From: Hydrogenovibrio thermophilus
GTDB lineage: Bacteria > Pseudomonadota > Gammaproteobacteria > Thiomicrospirales > Thiomicrospiraceae
Direction: 5' to 3'
DNA: 64,000 bases
Assembly: GCF_004028275.1 (NCBI RefSeq)
Contig: NZ_CP035033.1
Location: 1,860,001-1,924,000, forward strand
Shown here: positions 49,277 to 59,649 of the stretch, piece by piece
Layout: each line of letters opens with the position of its first letter
How positions within the stretch are numbered: position 1 is the first letter of the stretch
Program-made: the position numbers and the translations under genes
Notes under the pieces: model-generated
The model's input: only the letters and a program-made list of their open reading frames with translations
Database searches by the model: none
What the model was told of the DNA's origin: nothing

Positions 49277-50594
49277 TCTTGTCTTCCTGTAATTTTTTAT
49301 ACACTACCAATGGCCACTTCCAATTGTTATAAGCTAATTGCACTAACCCTTGAATAAGAATAAGCCAGATCATACTATCCATCTTGAGATAAGAAAAAAC
49401 AAAAACAATTAACCCAACTATCGCTGAACCAGATAAAACCGCCGACCAAACAAATGGAACCTCATTCAGAGTCGTAATATACATTCCTGCAAGACTATGA
49501 TGCAATTCTAGAAAACCAAAAAACAATATTAATGACAGTAAAGAGATAGGTAACAGTACAATATCAGTACTCAATAGACTGAGGGCTAAATCACCAAATA
49601 ACATTATTCCAAATGCAAAAAATGCATAGATTAAAAGTGATACCAACACTAACTTATAATAAAGTTTCTTTTTACTCGAAACTAATTCTAGCTGCATACC
49701 GCTTAATTGCGGAATATGCATTTGAAAATACACATTTGAGAGCGCCATAACAACTGATAACACTTGTAAGGTAATCATATAGGATGCCGACACATCAGCA
49801 GTAAAGTAGATCCCTGCAAAAAATATCGTCGCTTTATTAATTAAAAAAGCTCCGAGCATTACCACTCCTAATCGCCAAGCATTTGGTAGCAAAACCTTAA
49901 GCAACCGAGATTTTTTAAAAATAATAAAAACTATTTTTTGATTCAAAACAACATACGCATATATACGAGCAAAAAAAACCCCCAGTAAATATGCTATGGG
50001 CATTACCAAAATCGTCTCAAACCACCATAGCCCAACCAATGACAACAATAACCATAAACCTCGCATAATAATATTCGTCATATTAGCTTGGTATATGGAA
50101 CCAATCCCCATTAATAATGGTTGGGTAAATAAAAAATATAAATTAAAAATAAATCCTATAAGAAAAATCAACCAAACCTGCCACCCATATACGATAGGGT
50201 TATTATCCAGAAACAAGTTCACATACCAGGTTCCAAAACAACCAAACACGATAAGCCCAATTAATGCAATATAAAAATATAACTTTTTAACTGTTTGATA
50301 TAATTGTCCGAATAGTTTCCAGTTAGGCTCTCCACTATTATTAGTTGAGCAAACACCCTGTGCTTGGAGCGTTTGTGCTCCAGACATTACATAGGCAACA
50401 TTACGAGTAATGGTAGGCGAAAAACCAAAATCAAAAACCATTACCAAACCTAAAAATGATAGTAAGACCAACCAGTAAGAAACTTCTGCTGGTGACAGAA
50501 AAACTAACATAAATGGCAGAATAAGAACCCCATAGCCAATATTTAATGCCTGCGCTACATACCCTGAAGTAATTGCCTTTTTAGATGGCTTCAC
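49269..50594 (-). CDS. wzx: O-antigen flippase (Wzx family)
   Basis: A 441-residue polytopic protein with about 12-14 membrane segments and the MATE/MOP-type N-terminus (SGYVAQALNIGYGVLILPFML). It flips the lipid-linked O-unit to the periplasm for Wzy and Wzz. It overlaps the epimerase gene upstream by 14 bases. The family is assigned from topology and context. Confidence 0.85.
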   Translation of the reverse strand: MKPSKKAITSGYVAQALNIGYGVLILPFMLVFLSPAEVSYWLVLLSFLGLVMVFDFGFSPTITRNVAYVMSGAQTLQAQGVCSTNNSGEPNWKLFGQLYQTVKKLYFYIALIGLIVFGCFGTWYVNLFLDNNPIVYGWQVWLIFLIGFIFNLYFLFTQPLLMGIGSIYQANMTNIIMRGLWLLLSLVGLWWFETILVMPIAYLLGVFFARIYAYVVLNQKIVFIIFKKSRLLKVLLPNAWRLGVVMLGAFLINKATIFFAGIYFTADVSASYMITLQVLSVVMALSNVYFQMHIPQLSGMQLELVSSKKKLYYKLVLVSLLIYAFFAFGIMLFGDLALSLLSTDIVLLPISLLSLILFFGFLELHHSLAGMYITTLNEVPFVWSAVLSGSAIVGLIVFVFSYLKMDSMIWLILIQGLVQLAYNNWKWPLVVYKKLQEDKSE

Positions 50595-51126
50595 AGAATA
50601 GCTCTAACGACTTAAACGATTTATCACGTTCTGAAACTAAAGATGTATCAATATGATAACCATGCCAATCAAATCCAAAACTATCCCACCGAATTCCAAA
50701 GTCGTGCTCCGGTGCATGAACGGTCGTCGTTAAGTAGGTCACTGTGGCAAAATTTGACAAGGTTAAAAAACCATGCGCAAACCCTTTACTCATATATAAG
50801 GACTTTGCATTGTCTGACGAAAGCTTTGTCGCAAAACACTCTCCAAAAGTCGGTGATTTTTTACGAATATCAACCGCAACATCCAAGATTTCACCATCTG
50901 TGACATAAACCAATTTAGCATGATCATGAGGGGGTAATTGAAAATGCATTCCTCGAAGAACGTTTTTTTTCGATACGGAATAAAAACTTTCCTTAAAATC
51001 ACATTCTAAGCCGTGAGATTTGAAAACATCTTCATGAAAAGTTTTCACAAACTTTCCTCGACAATCCTCAAATACTTTATTTTCTATTTCAAATACGCCA
51101 TCTAGTGGTGTTGATTTAACAATCAT
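50581..51126 (-). CDS. RmlC-type sugar epimerase, ascE candidate
   Basis: A 181-residue cupin of the dTDP-4-keto-sugar 3,5-epimerase family with NVLRGMHFQLPPHDHAK (conserved His) and SKGFAHGFLTLS. A second, standard rfbC lies in the rhamnose set at 58173-58748, so this copy should serve another sugar. Standing after the CDP-dideoxyhexose genes, it fits AscE, the C5 epimerase of CDP-ascarylose synthesis. It overlaps the reductase gene by four bases. Confidence 0.8.
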   Translation of the reverse strand: MIVKSTPLDGVFEIENKVFEDCRGKFVKTFHEDVFKSHGLECDFKESFYSVSKKNVLRGMHFQLPPHDHAKLVYVTDGEILDVAVDIRKKSPTFGECFATKLSSDNAKSLYMSKGFAHGFLTLSNFATVTYLTTTVHAPEHDFGIRWDSFGFDWHGYHIDTSLVSERDKSFKSLELFCEAI

Positions 51127-52052
51127 TTCATTCCTTCTTTCTGATAAAAGCTGACAGTGTTTTCAATACCTTGTAAAGCCGTATATTCAGGTTTCCAGTG
51201 TAAAATTCGTTCTAATTTTGTAATGTCTGCATAGGCAATGGGAATATCAATCTTCGAAGCCTCTCCCCACGTTTTCTTAAGCGGCTTACCGACTTTTTGT
51301 TCTACAATCGAAACAATATCTCTAATACTGAGCGGCACGCCCGAACCAAGGTTAAACACTTCATACTCAGGCGGGAAAGTACCTGACGAGATTCTCTCTA
51401 CCGCTTTCATATAGGCCGAGACAATATCCTTTACATAAATCAAATCAATTTTCTGTAACCCTTCGGATAATTCAATTACCTCTCCCTCCAATGCTTTTTG
51501 GATAATCATGGGGACTAATTTTTGATTATCTTTTTCACCGTAAGGTGAAAATAACCTAAAGGTATTGACCATCATCTTATCTGAGTGTGTTTTTAAAATT
51601 GACTCGAAAGCAAGCTTGGTCTTGGCATAGAAATTAAAAGGGGCAATAGAAGTACTTTCATCAACCGGTTGTCTAGAACAATCATATTCAAAAAAAGTAC
51701 CCGTATTAATAAACCCCTTAATGCCCTTACGGGAAGCAGCCTCCACGATTTCGGCCGGAAATGTCACGTTCGAGGCCAACATCTCCGACACCTCATTCCC
51801 ATTGTCAAACTTCCGATACAAAGTTGCCATATGGATAACAATATCTATTATCTCATGCTCGAAAATTTTTGATATGGACTGAACGTCTACATCATAGCTT
51901 TTGTATTGCCCTGCCAAATGTTCAATTCGCCATAAGCTAGATGCCGTGCGTTTAAGCACCACTACTGAATAGCCTTGCTGAATTAAGGCTTCCAGTAAAT
52001 GGCTTCCCAAAAAGCCGGTTGCGCCAGTAAGTAAAACCGTTGGTTTTGACAT
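51123..52052 (-). CDS. NAD-dependent sugar reductase, CDP-dideoxyhexose type
   Basis: A 309-residue short-chain dehydrogenase with LLTGATGFLGSHLLEAL (6-22), NTGTFFEYD and catalytic Tyr/Lys in FYAKTK. It directly follows rfbH (TAATG overlap), the place occupied by abe, prt or ascF in Yersinia and Salmonella clusters. It should reduce CDP-3,6-dideoxy-4-keto-hexose. With the epimerase next to it the product is probably CDP-L-ascarylose, but CDP-abequose or paratose cannot be excluded by sequence. Confidence 0.75.
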   Translation of the reverse strand: MSKPTVLLTGATGFLGSHLLEALIQQGYSVVVLKRTASSLWRIEHLAGQYKSYDVDVQSISKIFEHEIIDIVIHMATLYRKFDNGNEVSEMLASNVTFPAEIVEAASRKGIKGFINTGTFFEYDCSRQPVDESTSIAPFNFYAKTKLAFESILKTHSDKMMVNTFRLFSPYGEKDNQKLVPMIIQKALEGEVIELSEGLQKIDLIYVKDIVSAYMKAVERISSGTFPPEYEVFNLGSGVPLSIRDIVSIVEQKVGKPLKKTWGEASKIDIPIAYADITKLERILHWKPEYTALQGIENTVSFYQKEGMK

Positions 52053-53368
52053 TAGAAGTTCACACCAAAGAATTCTTCTAGTTTTTCTGCAATATAATCC
52101 AAATGTTCTTTATCCAGGCCTGGGTAGATTCCCAACCAAAGGGTTTGGTTCATGGTGATATCGGTATTAGTTAAATCTCCAACCACCCGATACTCCACTC
52201 CTTCAAAATAAGGCTGTCGAATCAGGTTTCCAGCGAAGAGTAAACGTGTACCAATTTTGCATTGATCAAGATATTTGGTTAAATCCACACGACTAACACC
52301 TGCGGTTTCTTTTAAGGTAATTGGAAACCCAAACCAAGACGGTTTTGAGTTCTCTGTTGGATCAGTCAGTTCAATAAAATCGGTCACGGAATTTAAACGA
52401 TTCTTCAGGTAATCGAAATTGGCATTACGTTTGTCAATAAACTCAGGTAGGCGTTTCAATTGCGCTAAACCACACGCAGCTTGCATATCAGTGATTTTTA
52501 AGTTGTAACCTAAATGCGAGTAGGTGTACTTGTGGTCATACCCCTCCGGTAGATCACCCAGTTTCATACTAAAGCGAGTGCCACATGTATTGTCGCATCC
52601 AGGCTTGCAATAGCAATCACGCCCCCAATCTCTAAAGGACTCGGCAATGGTTGCCAACTGTGCATCGTTGGTAAAAACGGCGCCACCTTCTCCCATAGTC
52701 ATGTGATGCGCAGGATAAAAGCTCAAGGTTGCAATATCGCCCCACGTACCGACCTTTCTACCATCAAATTCAGCACCAAGAGCATCACAACAATCTTCAA
52801 TTAGCCATAAATGATGCTTTTCACAAATGGCTTTAATTTTCGCAAGATTGAAAGGATTTCCTAAAGTATGCGCCAACATAATAGCTTTGGTTTTTGGCGT
52901 AATCGCGGCTTCAATCAAGTCGGCATCGATATTGTGCGTTTTTAAATCGACGTCAACAAACACCGGAACAGCACCAAATTGCACGATAGGATTCACAGTA
53001 GTCGGAAAACCTGCTGCCACGCCAATAACCTCATCTCCCTTTTTAATTGCACGCGGCCCTAACTTAGGAGACGTCAAAGCGCTAAAAGCAACCAAGTTTG
53101 CAGAGGAACCCGAGTTAACGGTAATTAAATGTTTAACACCGATAAATTCGGCAAGTTCTTTTTCAAACTGTTCGTTAAAGCGCCCTGTGGTCAACCAACC
53201 GTCTAAGGAAGCCTCAACCATATATTGAAGCTCTGTTTCGCCAATTACCTTACCTGATGGCGGAACAACCGATACTCCTGGCTCAAAAGGCTTTTCGCCA
53301 TACTGCAGCTCAGCATACTTTTTGACCAGTTCGGAAATTTCTTGTCTAATCGATTCAGTGGTTTGCAT
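52052..53368 (-). CDS. rfbH: CDP-4-keto-6-deoxyglucose 3-dehydrase (E1)
   Basis: RfbH/DdhC is a PMP-dependent iron-sulfur enzyme that removes the C3 hydroxyl. The 438-residue protein has the diagnostic His (LSFYPAHHMT, His221/222) in place of the PLP lysine of aminotransferases. The 2Fe-2S pattern C-x57-C-x1-C-x7-C is met exactly by Cys194, Cys252, Cys254 and Cys262. It overlaps rfbG by 14 bases. Palindrome copy 9 encodes IYPGLDK near the C-terminus. Confidence 0.95.
   Translation of the reverse strand: MQTTESIRQEISELVKKYAELQYGEKPFEPGVSVVPPSGKVIGETELQYMVEASLDGWLTTGRFNEQFEKELAEFIGVKHLITVNSGSSANLVAFSALTSPKLGPRAIKKGDEVIGVAAGFPTTVNPIVQFGAVPVFVDVDLKTHNIDADLIEAAITPKTKAIMLAHTLGNPFNLAKIKAICEKHHLWLIEDCCDALGAEFDGRKVGTWGDIATLSFYPAHHMTMGEGGAVFTNDAQLATIAESFRDWGRDCYCKPGCDNTCGTRFSMKLGDLPEGYDHKYTYSHLGYNLKITDMQAACGLAQLKRLPEFIDKRNANFDYLKNRLNSVTDFIELTDPTENSKPSWFGFPITLKETAGVSRVDLTKYLDQCKIGTRLLFAGNLIRQPYFEGVEYRVVGDLTNTDITMNQTLWLGIYPGLDKEHLDYIAEKLEEFFGVNF
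52114..52123. repeat. CCAGGCCTGG palindrome copy 9
   Basis: Exact copy inside rfbH, read as YPGLD. Confidence 0.9.
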
Positions 53369-54425
53369 TGTTAAAATCTCTCATAAATTCATTAATTTCT
53401 TCCAGACACACTTGTTGTATATCCGCGTTATTTAGCCAGGCCTGGTGCCATTTAATAATTTTGGCAAGTGTTTGCTCTAAACGCCAAGTGGGGTGCCATT
53501 TAAGCCTCGCTTTGGCTTTAGAGACATCCAACTTTAAATAACCCGCTTCATGAGGATGGGCGTTTTTATCCAGTTCCCAACTTGCCCCCGGCCAGTTAGC
53601 GACCATGTGATTTAAAATCCAATCCACAGGTTTAGCGTCGTCTTCATAAGGGCCGAAGTTCCATCCTTCTGCAAAATCCTTTGGGTTTTGGTATAGATGT
53701 TGGGCTAAAACCAAATAACCGGAAAGCGGCTCAAGTACGTGTTGCCAAGGGCGTGTTGAAGCGGGATTGCGAATAACAACTGGCTGATTTTTTTCAAACG
53801 CACGTAAAATATCTGGAACCAATCGATCACCCGCCCAGTCTCCACCACCAATCACATTACCGGCTCTGGCAGAAGCCAAACCAATACCTTGTTCTTGCAT
53901 AAAAGACCGACGATAGGCTGAAGTCACCAACTCAGCACAGCCTTTTGAACTGGAGTAAGGGTCAAACCCTCCCATCGGTTCATCTTCTCGATACCCCCAG
54001 ACCCATTCTTTGTTTTCATAACACTTATCAGTAGTAACACTGACAATTGCTTTTAAATTTGAACAGATTCTCGCCGCTTCAAGCACTTTAGCCGTTCCCA
54101 TGACATTAGTGTCATAAGTTTCTAAAGGTTCTTTATAGGACAAGCGCACTAAAGGTTGTGCAGCCATATGAATCAGAATATCTGGGTTAAATTCAGACAG
54201 GCTTACTTTTAAAGCTTCAAAATCGCGAATATCACCAATCTGCGATTCAATTTTTTCAGCAACTTTAGCTTCTTCAAACAGGTTAGGTTTGGTCGGTGGA
54301 GTTAGGGCATAACCCTTCACGACAGCACCCATTTCGGTCAACCAAAGTGCTAACCAGCTACCTTTAAACCCCGTATGGCCAGTTAGATAAACCCGCTTCC
54401 CGCTCCAAAAACCAGAATCAATCAT
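53355..54425 (-). CDS. rfbG: CDP-glucose 4,6-dehydratase
   Basis: The 356-residue enzyme (RfbG/DdhB) makes CDP-4-keto-6-deoxyglucose. Landmarks are FWSGKRVYLTGHTGFKGSWL at the start, HMAAQPLVRLSY, SVTTDKCYEN and YSSSKGCAE (YxxxK). It begins six bases after rfbF. Palindrome copy 10 encodes HQAWL near the C-terminus. Confidence 0.95.
   Translation of the reverse strand: MIDSGFWSGKRVYLTGHTGFKGSWLALWLTEMGAVVKGYALTPPTKPNLFEEAKVAEKIESQIGDIRDFEALKVSLSEFNPDILIHMAAQPLVRLSYKEPLETYDTNVMGTAKVLEAARICSNLKAIVSVTTDKCYENKEWVWGYREDEPMGGFDPYSSSKGCAELVTSAYRRSFMQEQGIGLASARAGNVIGGGDWAGDRLVPDILRAFEKNQPVVIRNPASTRPWQHVLEPLSGYLVLAQHLYQNPKDFAEGWNFGPYEDDAKPVDWILNHMVANWPGASWELDKNAHPHEAGYLKLDVSKAKARLKWHPTWRLEQTLAKIIKWHQAWLNNADIQQVCLEEINEFMRDFNNANH
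53436..53445. repeat. CCAGGCCTGG palindrome copy 10
   Basis: Exact copy inside rfbG, read as HQAWL. Confidence 0.9.
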
Positions 54426-54431
54426 TAGTAA

Positions 54432-55205
54432 TTATTCCCAGTTTTTCCAAGGCGCTTTGCCCGATTTCCACAATTCTTCTAAATAGTTTTTATCTCTCAA
54501 GGTATCCATTGGCTGCCAGAAACCGTGATGCTCGTAAGCCATTAGCTCCCCATCATCCGCCAACCCCACAAGTGGTTGTTGCTCCCACACACATGCATCT
54601 GAGTCAATTCGCTCCAAAACTTTCGGTGAGAGAACAAAAAAGCCACCGTTAATCATGGCACCATCACCTTTAGGTTTTTCTTTAAAGCTATTCACTTTAC
54701 CTGCTTGTATATCTAATGCGCCAAAACGTCCAGGAGGATAAGTCGCAGTGAGAGTGGCTTGCTTGCCGTGTTGTTTGTGAAACTCTATTGTTTCTGCAAT
54801 GTCAATATCACCAACCCCATCACCATAAGTAAAACAAAAGGCCTCTTCATTTTTAATATAATCAGCCACTCGTCCCAGACGTCCACCAGTCATAGATTCA
54901 TCCCCTGTATCCACCAATGTCACTGTCCAGGGTTCAGCTCTCTTTTCATGCACATCCATGCTATTTTCTTTCATGCAGAAAGTAACATCCGATTGATGAA
55001 GAAAATAGTTAGCAAAATATTCTTTGATGACATACCCTTTATAACCACAACAAATTACAAAATCATTAATTCCGTGAGACGAGTACATTTTCATAATGTG
55101 CCACAAAATAGGCTTACCACCAATTTCAACCATTGGTTTTGGGCGAGTACTTGTTTCCTCACTTAAACGTGTACCAAGCCCTCCGGCCAAAATAACTGCT
55201 TTCAT
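54432..55205 (-). CDS. rfbF: Glucose-1-phosphate cytidylyltransferase
   Basis: A 257-residue nucleotidyltransferase (RfbF/DdhA) that makes CDP-glucose. It shows [36 protein letters not shown] and YGDGVGDID (metal site), and ends near WKNWE. It follows rfbI by 15 bases in the order rfbI-rfbF-rfbG-rfbH, the same as ddhDABC in Yersinia pseudotuberculosis. Confidence 0.96.
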   Translation of the reverse strand: MKAVILAGGLGTRLSEETSTRPKPMVEIGGKPILWHIMKMYSSHGINDFVICCGYKGYVIKEYFANYFLHQSDVTFCMKENSMDVHEKRAEPWTVTLVDTGDESMTGGRLGRVADYIKNEEAFCFTYGDGVGDIDIAETIEFHKQHGKQATLTATYPPGRFGALDIQAGKVNSFKEKPKGDGAMINGGFFVLSPKVLERIDSDACVWEQQPLVGLADDGELMAYEHHGFWQPMDTLRDKNYLEELWKSGKAPWKNWE

Positions 55206-55220
55206 ATTACTTCCTATTTT

Positions 55221-56207
55221 TTAATAACTTTGTACAAATGCATCTGAATAAAATTGTTTTTCTGGCAAGCTTCTTTCTGTCAAAAGTTGCTTAGCCGCTT
55301 GAATCATCGCGTTAGAGCCACAAGCATAAATCGCGCACTTTTCGACGTCCGGTTGTTTTTGCATAGCAATGTCTTGAACATAACCGACTTCACCCGTCCA
55401 ACTTTGATCCGGCTTAGAACACACCTGAATAAAATCAACATTCAAGTTCTCAAACTTTGGCTGCCAAACAAATTCTTCTGGGTAACGATTACCCCAATAA
55501 ACGGTAATAGAGTGCTGCTGTTGGTAATCTGGATTTTCATCTAAAATATTTAAAATCGACATAATGGGTGCAATGCCTGTGCCAGTCGCCAAAAACAATA
55601 AAGGTTTTAAATCATCTCTAAGGAAAAACGTACCTTTAGGCCCTTCAATTCTAAGCAAATCGTTTTCCTTGGCATGATTAAACCAATAGTCACTCATTTT
55701 GCCATTTTCAAAACGCTTAATTAACAAGGTAATTTCTTTTTGACTTGAAGTTGAAGCTATCGAGTAACTTCTACGAATTGAGTTTTGGATGACATCCAAG
55801 TACTGCCCTTCGAGAAATTTAAAATTAGCGGTCGGCGGCAATCTTAAAGTGACTTCGATAATATCGGCGGTATGCTTTTTAATTGTGTTAATTCTGGCTG
55901 GTAAAGTTTTGGTCTCAATACCATGAAGCGCACTTAAGTCCTCCGCATTAATTAAAACATTGGTTTTCGGTGCACAACAACAAGTAAGGATTTGATTGCT
56001 TTCTTTTTGAGAATCTGTCAGTGCAACCTGTGCCTGCAACTCAATCACTTCCCCCTCTAACAAAAAAGTTTTACAAACTCCACACTGTCCTGTTTTACAG
56101 CTATACTCAAAAATGTAACCATTTTTTACAGCTGCATCCAAGATAGATACATCGCCGCCACACTCAAACTCCGGGCCTTGATTTGACTTAACCACGAACT
56201 CAGACAT
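55221..56207 (-). CDS. rfbI: CDP-6-deoxy-glucoseen reductase (E3)
   Basis: RfbI/DdhD is the NADH-dependent flavoprotein that reduces the E1 product and completes C3 deoxygenation. The 328-residue protein has an N-terminal plant-type ferredoxin domain (Cys37, Cys42, Cys45 and one of Cys76-78), then an FAD domain (RSYSIAS) and an NAD domain ([12 protein letters not shown]). Its start overlaps the end of rfbB by eight bases, joining the rhamnose and dideoxyhexose sets. Confidence 0.95.
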   Translation of the reverse strand: MSEFVVKSNQGPEFECGGDVSILDAAVKNGYIFEYSCKTGQCGVCKTFLLEGEVIELQAQVALTDSQKESNQILTCCCAPKTNVLINAEDLSALHGIETKTLPARINTIKKHTADIIEVTLRLPPTANFKFLEGQYLDVIQNSIRRSYSIASTSSQKEITLLIKRFENGKMSDYWFNHAKENDLLRIEGPKGTFFLRDDLKPLLFLATGTGIAPIMSILNILDENPDYQQQHSITVYWGNRYPEEFVWQPKFENLNVDFIQVCSKPDQSWTGEVGYVQDIAMQKQPDVEKCAIYACGSNAMIQAAKQLLTERSLPEKQFYSDAFVQSY

Positions 56208-57303
56208 TATGCACTCCTAACCTGCCACGCTGATAACTTCCATCCTGAACATGTTGGCACCACAATTGATTGTTTAAGTACCATTGCACAGTTTTACGAA
56301 TCCCAGATTCAAATGTTTCCAGTGGTGCCCACCCGAGTTCACGTTGAATCTTACTAGCATCAATTGCATAACGCATATCATGCCCAGGACGGTCGGTGAC
56401 ATAAGTAATCTGCTCGGCATAAGAGCTTGTTTTCGGTTTGACTTCATCCAAAATGGCGCAAATGGTTTTCACCACTTCAATATTTTGCTTTTCATTATGC
56501 CCGCCGATATTATAGGTTTCACCGATGTTTCCTTGTGTTGCAACCAAAACCAAAGCTCGGGCATGATCTTCGACAAACAACCAGTCGCGAATTTGATTCC
56601 CCTTACCATAGACAGGTAGTGCCTTACCATCCAGTGCATTTAAGATCACCAGTGGTATAAGTTTTTCAGGAAAATGGAACGGGCCGTAATTATTGGAGCA
56701 GTTAGTTACGAGGCTTGGCAAACCAAACGTTCTTTGCCAAGCCCGGACAAGATGATCGCTACCGGCTTTCGAAGCAGAATAAGGTGAACTCGGCGCATAA
56801 GAAGTGTTTTCCGTAAACAAAGGTAATACTTTGCTCTCGATGCCTCCTTGATCATCCGGATGCGGTAAATCTCCATAGACTTCATCGGTTGAGATATGGT
56901 GAAAACGGAAGTTTGCTTTTTTATCACTTTCAAGCTGAGACCAATAAGCTCTTGCCTGCTCCAAAAGTGTATAGGTTCCAACAATATTGGTGTGAATAAA
57001 CTCACCCGGCCCGTCGATAGAACGATCCACATGCGACTCTGCAGCTAAATGCATGATAATATCCGGCTGATACGTTTCAAAAACTTTTTTCAACGCCAAA
57101 GCATCACAAATATCAACTTGCTCAAAGGCGTATCTCGAACTATCGCTAACAGTTTTCAAGGATTCTAAATTACCAGCATAGGTGAGCTTATCTACATTAA
57201 CAACAACATGCTGAGTATCATTAATTAAATGACGTACAACCGCACCTCCAATGAATCCGGCGCCACCTGTTACTAATATTCTCTTTGTTGTTTTGGACGT
57301 CAT
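56200..57303 (-). CDS. rfbB: dTDP-glucose 4,6-dehydratase
   Basis: The second enzyme of dTDP-L-rhamnose synthesis. ATG 57303 gives 367 residues (E. coli 361); an in-frame TTG at 57315 lies too close to the AAGGA ribosome site. The protein has [10 protein letters not shown] near the start, [20 protein letters not shown] and [10 protein letters not shown] (YxxxK). It lies one base after the rfbD stop. Confidence 0.97.
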   Translation of the reverse strand: MTSKTTKRILVTGGAGFIGGAVVRHLINDTQHVVVNVDKLTYAGNLESLKTVSDSSRYAFEQVDICDALALKKVFETYQPDIIMHLAAESHVDRSIDGPGEFIHTNIVGTYTLLEQARAYWSQLESDKKANFRFHHISTDEVYGDLPHPDDQGGIESKVLPLFTENTSYAPSSPYSASKAGSDHLVRAWQRTFGLPSLVTNCSNNYGPFHFPEKLIPLVILNALDGKALPVYGKGNQIRDWLFVEDHARALVLVATQGNIGETYNIGGHNEKQNIEVVKTICAILDEVKPKTSSYAEQITYVTDRPGHDMRYAIDASKIQRELGWAPLETFESGIRKTVQWYLNNQLWCQHVQDGSYQRGRLGVHNV

Positions 57304-57304
57304 T

Positions 57305-58180
57305 TTATTTTTCAAGTTCCTTTAAACAGGTTTTTAAGGCATCCCGCCAATAGGGAATTTCCAAACCATATGACTGTTTGATTTCTGCTTTATTCATCAA
57401 ACTATAATATGGACGGGCCGCTGGCGTCGGATAGTCTTTTGTTTCAATTGGCGAGACCTGGCAGGAATATTTTGAGAGTTCAAAGATGGCCTTTGCAAAA
57501 TCAAACCAACTACAAACGCCTTCATTTGAATAATGAAATATCTGCGACTCCACCTTAGTCTTTTGGAGAGTTGGATGTGTCGCGATCTGTAAAATAGCAT
57601 TTGCAAGATCCCTTGCATAAGTTGGGCTGCCAATCTGATCAAAGATAACATTGAGGTGCTCACGCTCTTTTCCCAAACGCAGCATGGTCTTGACAAAGTT
57701 ATTTCCAAATTCCGAATACACCCAACTTGTACGGATCACAATTGCATTTTCAGGCATATGTTTCAATAAAACCTGTTCTCCCTTCAGCTTCGTAAAACCG
57801 TAAATATTTTGTGGGTCCGTTTTGTCTGTTTCTTGATAAGGTCTATAAGCTCGACCATTGAAAACATAATCGGTGGAAACATGAATGATTTTTGCGCCTT
57901 GCTGCTTTGTCGCCATGGCCAGCTCTTTGAGCGCTTGATGATTAATCCTATTGGCCAGCTCTTTTTCAGACTCGGCTTGATCGACGGCGGTATAGGCCGC
58001 ACAGTTCAATAAAACATCAAACTCATAGCCCGACAAAACAGTTTGAATTGAGTCCAGTTGCGACAAGTCCAACTGACTCCGATCGAGAAAGACAAATGAT
58101 AAATCCGAAAATTGGTTTTGTAGAACCTGCAGACTTTGCCCTAGCTGCCCATTTGAACCGGTTGCCAGCACCTTAATCAT
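57305..58180 (-). CDS. rfbD: dTDP-4-dehydrorhamnose reductase
   Basis: The last enzyme of dTDP-L-rhamnose synthesis, 291 residues from the ATG at 58180 ([15 protein letters not shown]), which overlaps the rfbC stop by eight bases. Motifs are GSNGQLG (8-14), STDYVFNG and YGFTKLKGE (YxxxK). The frame is open 21 bases further upstream but the extra residues would lie inside rfbC. Confidence 0.96.
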   Translation of the reverse strand: MIKVLATGSNGQLGQSLQVLQNQFSDLSFVFLDRSQLDLSQLDSIQTVLSGYEFDVLLNCAAYTAVDQAESEKELANRINHQALKELAMATKQQGAKIIHVSTDYVFNGRAYRPYQETDKTDPQNIYGFTKLKGEQVLLKHMPENAIVIRTSWVYSEFGNNFVKTMLRLGKEREHLNVIFDQIGSPTYARDLANAILQIATHPTLQKTKVESQIFHYSNEGVCSWFDFAKAIFELSKYSCQVSPIETKDYPTPAARPYYSLMNKAEIKQSYGLEIPYWRDALKTCLKELEK

Positions 58181-58748
58181 AGTAATTGATTCCATATTCA
58201 AAACAACTTGCTAAATCCACCAGGCCTGGCTGTTTTTGATCCTTATCAGACAGCTTCAGTTCTTCGGCAAGTAACATCCAGTCAATATTCAACGCTGGAT
58301 CATTGTAGGCTAGGCCACGATCGCATTCAGGAGAATAGTAGTTATCCACCTTATAGGCAAAAATCGCCGTTTCACTCAGAACAACAAAGCCATGTGCAAA
58401 CCCTCGTGGAATAAACAATTGATGCTTATTTTCATCATTCAAAATAGCCGTCACTACTTGCCCAAAAGTCGGGCTGCTCGCCCGAATATCAACCGCAACA
58501 TCGAGCACTTCACCCTCGATCACACGCACTAGCTTGCTTTGTGCATAAGGCGGCAACTGAAAATGCAATCCCCTCAAAACGCCTTTTGTTGATTTTGATT
58601 CGTTATCTTGGCAAAAATGAACTCGATAACCAACGGCTTCCTCAAACTTGTCTTGACGAAATGTTTCTGAAAAATAGCCTCGGTGATCACCGTGAACTTG
58701 AGGTTTAATTAACACGACTTCGGGAATCGGTTGCTTAATAAATTGCAT
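58173..58748 (-). CDS. rfbC: dTDP-4-dehydrorhamnose 3,5-epimerase
   Basis: A 191-residue cupin epimerase with GVLRGLHFQLPPYAQSK, IPRGFAHGFVVLS and a C-terminal region with NYYSPECDRG, close to classical RmlC. It lies 11 bases after rfbA. Palindrome copy 11 encodes KQPGLVD near the C-terminus. Confidence 0.96.
   Translation of the reverse strand: MQFIKQPIPEVVLIKPQVHGDHRGYFSETFRQDKFEEAVGYRVHFCQDNESKSTKGVLRGLHFQLPPYAQSKLVRVIEGEVLDVAVDIRASSPTFGQVVTAILNDENKHQLFIPRGFAHGFVVLSETAIFAYKVDNYYSPECDRGLAYNDPALNIDWMLLAEELKLSDKDQKQPGLVDLASCFEYGINYYD
58220..58229. repeat. CCAGGCCTGG palindrome copy 11
   Basis: Exact copy inside rfbC, read as QPGLV. Confidence 0.9.
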
Positions 58749-58759
58749 TAAACCCGCCC

Positions 58760-59632
58760 TTATTCCGCTCTTTTTAGGAGGTACTGCCCATATTGGTTTT
58801 TCTTTAACGGCTGGGCCAGATCAATTAACTGCTGTTTTGAAATATAGCCCATTTCATAAGCAATTTCTTCAATACAGGCCACTTTTAGCCCCTGGCGTTT
58901 TTCGATGGTTTCGATAAATTGCGAAGCCTCCAACAAACTTTCATGCGTTCCTGTATCCAACCAAGCATACCCCCTTCCCATGGTTTCTAACTTTAAACGG
59001 CGTTCTTCCAAGTACATTTGATTCACCGTGGTAATTTCTAACTCACCACGATGAGAAGGTTTCACTTGTTTTGCCTTTTGAACCACGTCATTTGGGTAAA
59101 AATAAAGCCCCGTGACGGCATAATTAGATTTTGGTACTTCCGGTTTTTCTTCCAAAGAAATGACGTTACCAGAATCGTCAAACTCCGCCACACCGTAACG
59201 CTCTGGGTCATGGACATGATAACCAAAAACCGTTGCTTTAGAATCTTGCTTAGCGTTTTGTACTGCATTGCCAAGTGTTGTTGTCAGGTCGTGACCATAA
59301 TAGATATTATCGCCCAACACCAAACAGGCATCATCACCACCAATAAAATCCTCACCCAAAATAAACGCTTGGGCTAATCCGTCCGGTGTCGGCTGTACAA
59401 CGTACTCAAAACGCATCCCCAACTCCGTTCCATCGCCTAGTAACTTTTGAAAATTTTCTTGGTCTTCCGGCGTTGTAATAATCAATACCTCTTGAATACC
59501 GGCCAGCATCAAAACGGACAGAGGATAATACACCATCGGTTTGTCATAAATCGGAACTAACTGTTTTGAAACACCTTTTGTAATAGGGTACAGCCTTGTA
59601 CCCGAACCACCTGCTAAAATAATACCTTTCAT
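58760..59632 (-). CDS. rfbA: Glucose-1-phosphate thymidylyltransferase
   Basis: The first enzyme of dTDP-rhamnose synthesis, 290 residues. It shows [40 protein letters not shown] and [13 protein letters not shown], all standard for RmlA. It begins 17 bases after glmS with AAGG near the ATG, so it is probably in the glmS transcript. Confidence 0.97.
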   Translation of the reverse strand: MKGIILAGGSGTRLYPITKGVSKQLVPIYDKPMVYYPLSVLMLAGIQEVLIITTPEDQENFQKLLGDGTELGMRFEYVVQPTPDGLAQAFILGEDFIGGDDACLVLGDNIYYGHDLTTTLGNAVQNAKQDSKATVFGYHVHDPERYGVAEFDDSGNVISLEEKPEVPKSNYAVTGLYFYPNDVVQKAKQVKPSHRGELEITTVNQMYLEERRLKLETMGRGYAWLDTGTHESLLEASQFIETIEKRQGLKVACIEEIAYEMGYISKQQLIDLAQPLKKNQYGQYLLKRAE

Positions 59633-59649
59633 ATTTCCTTAAACGACTT

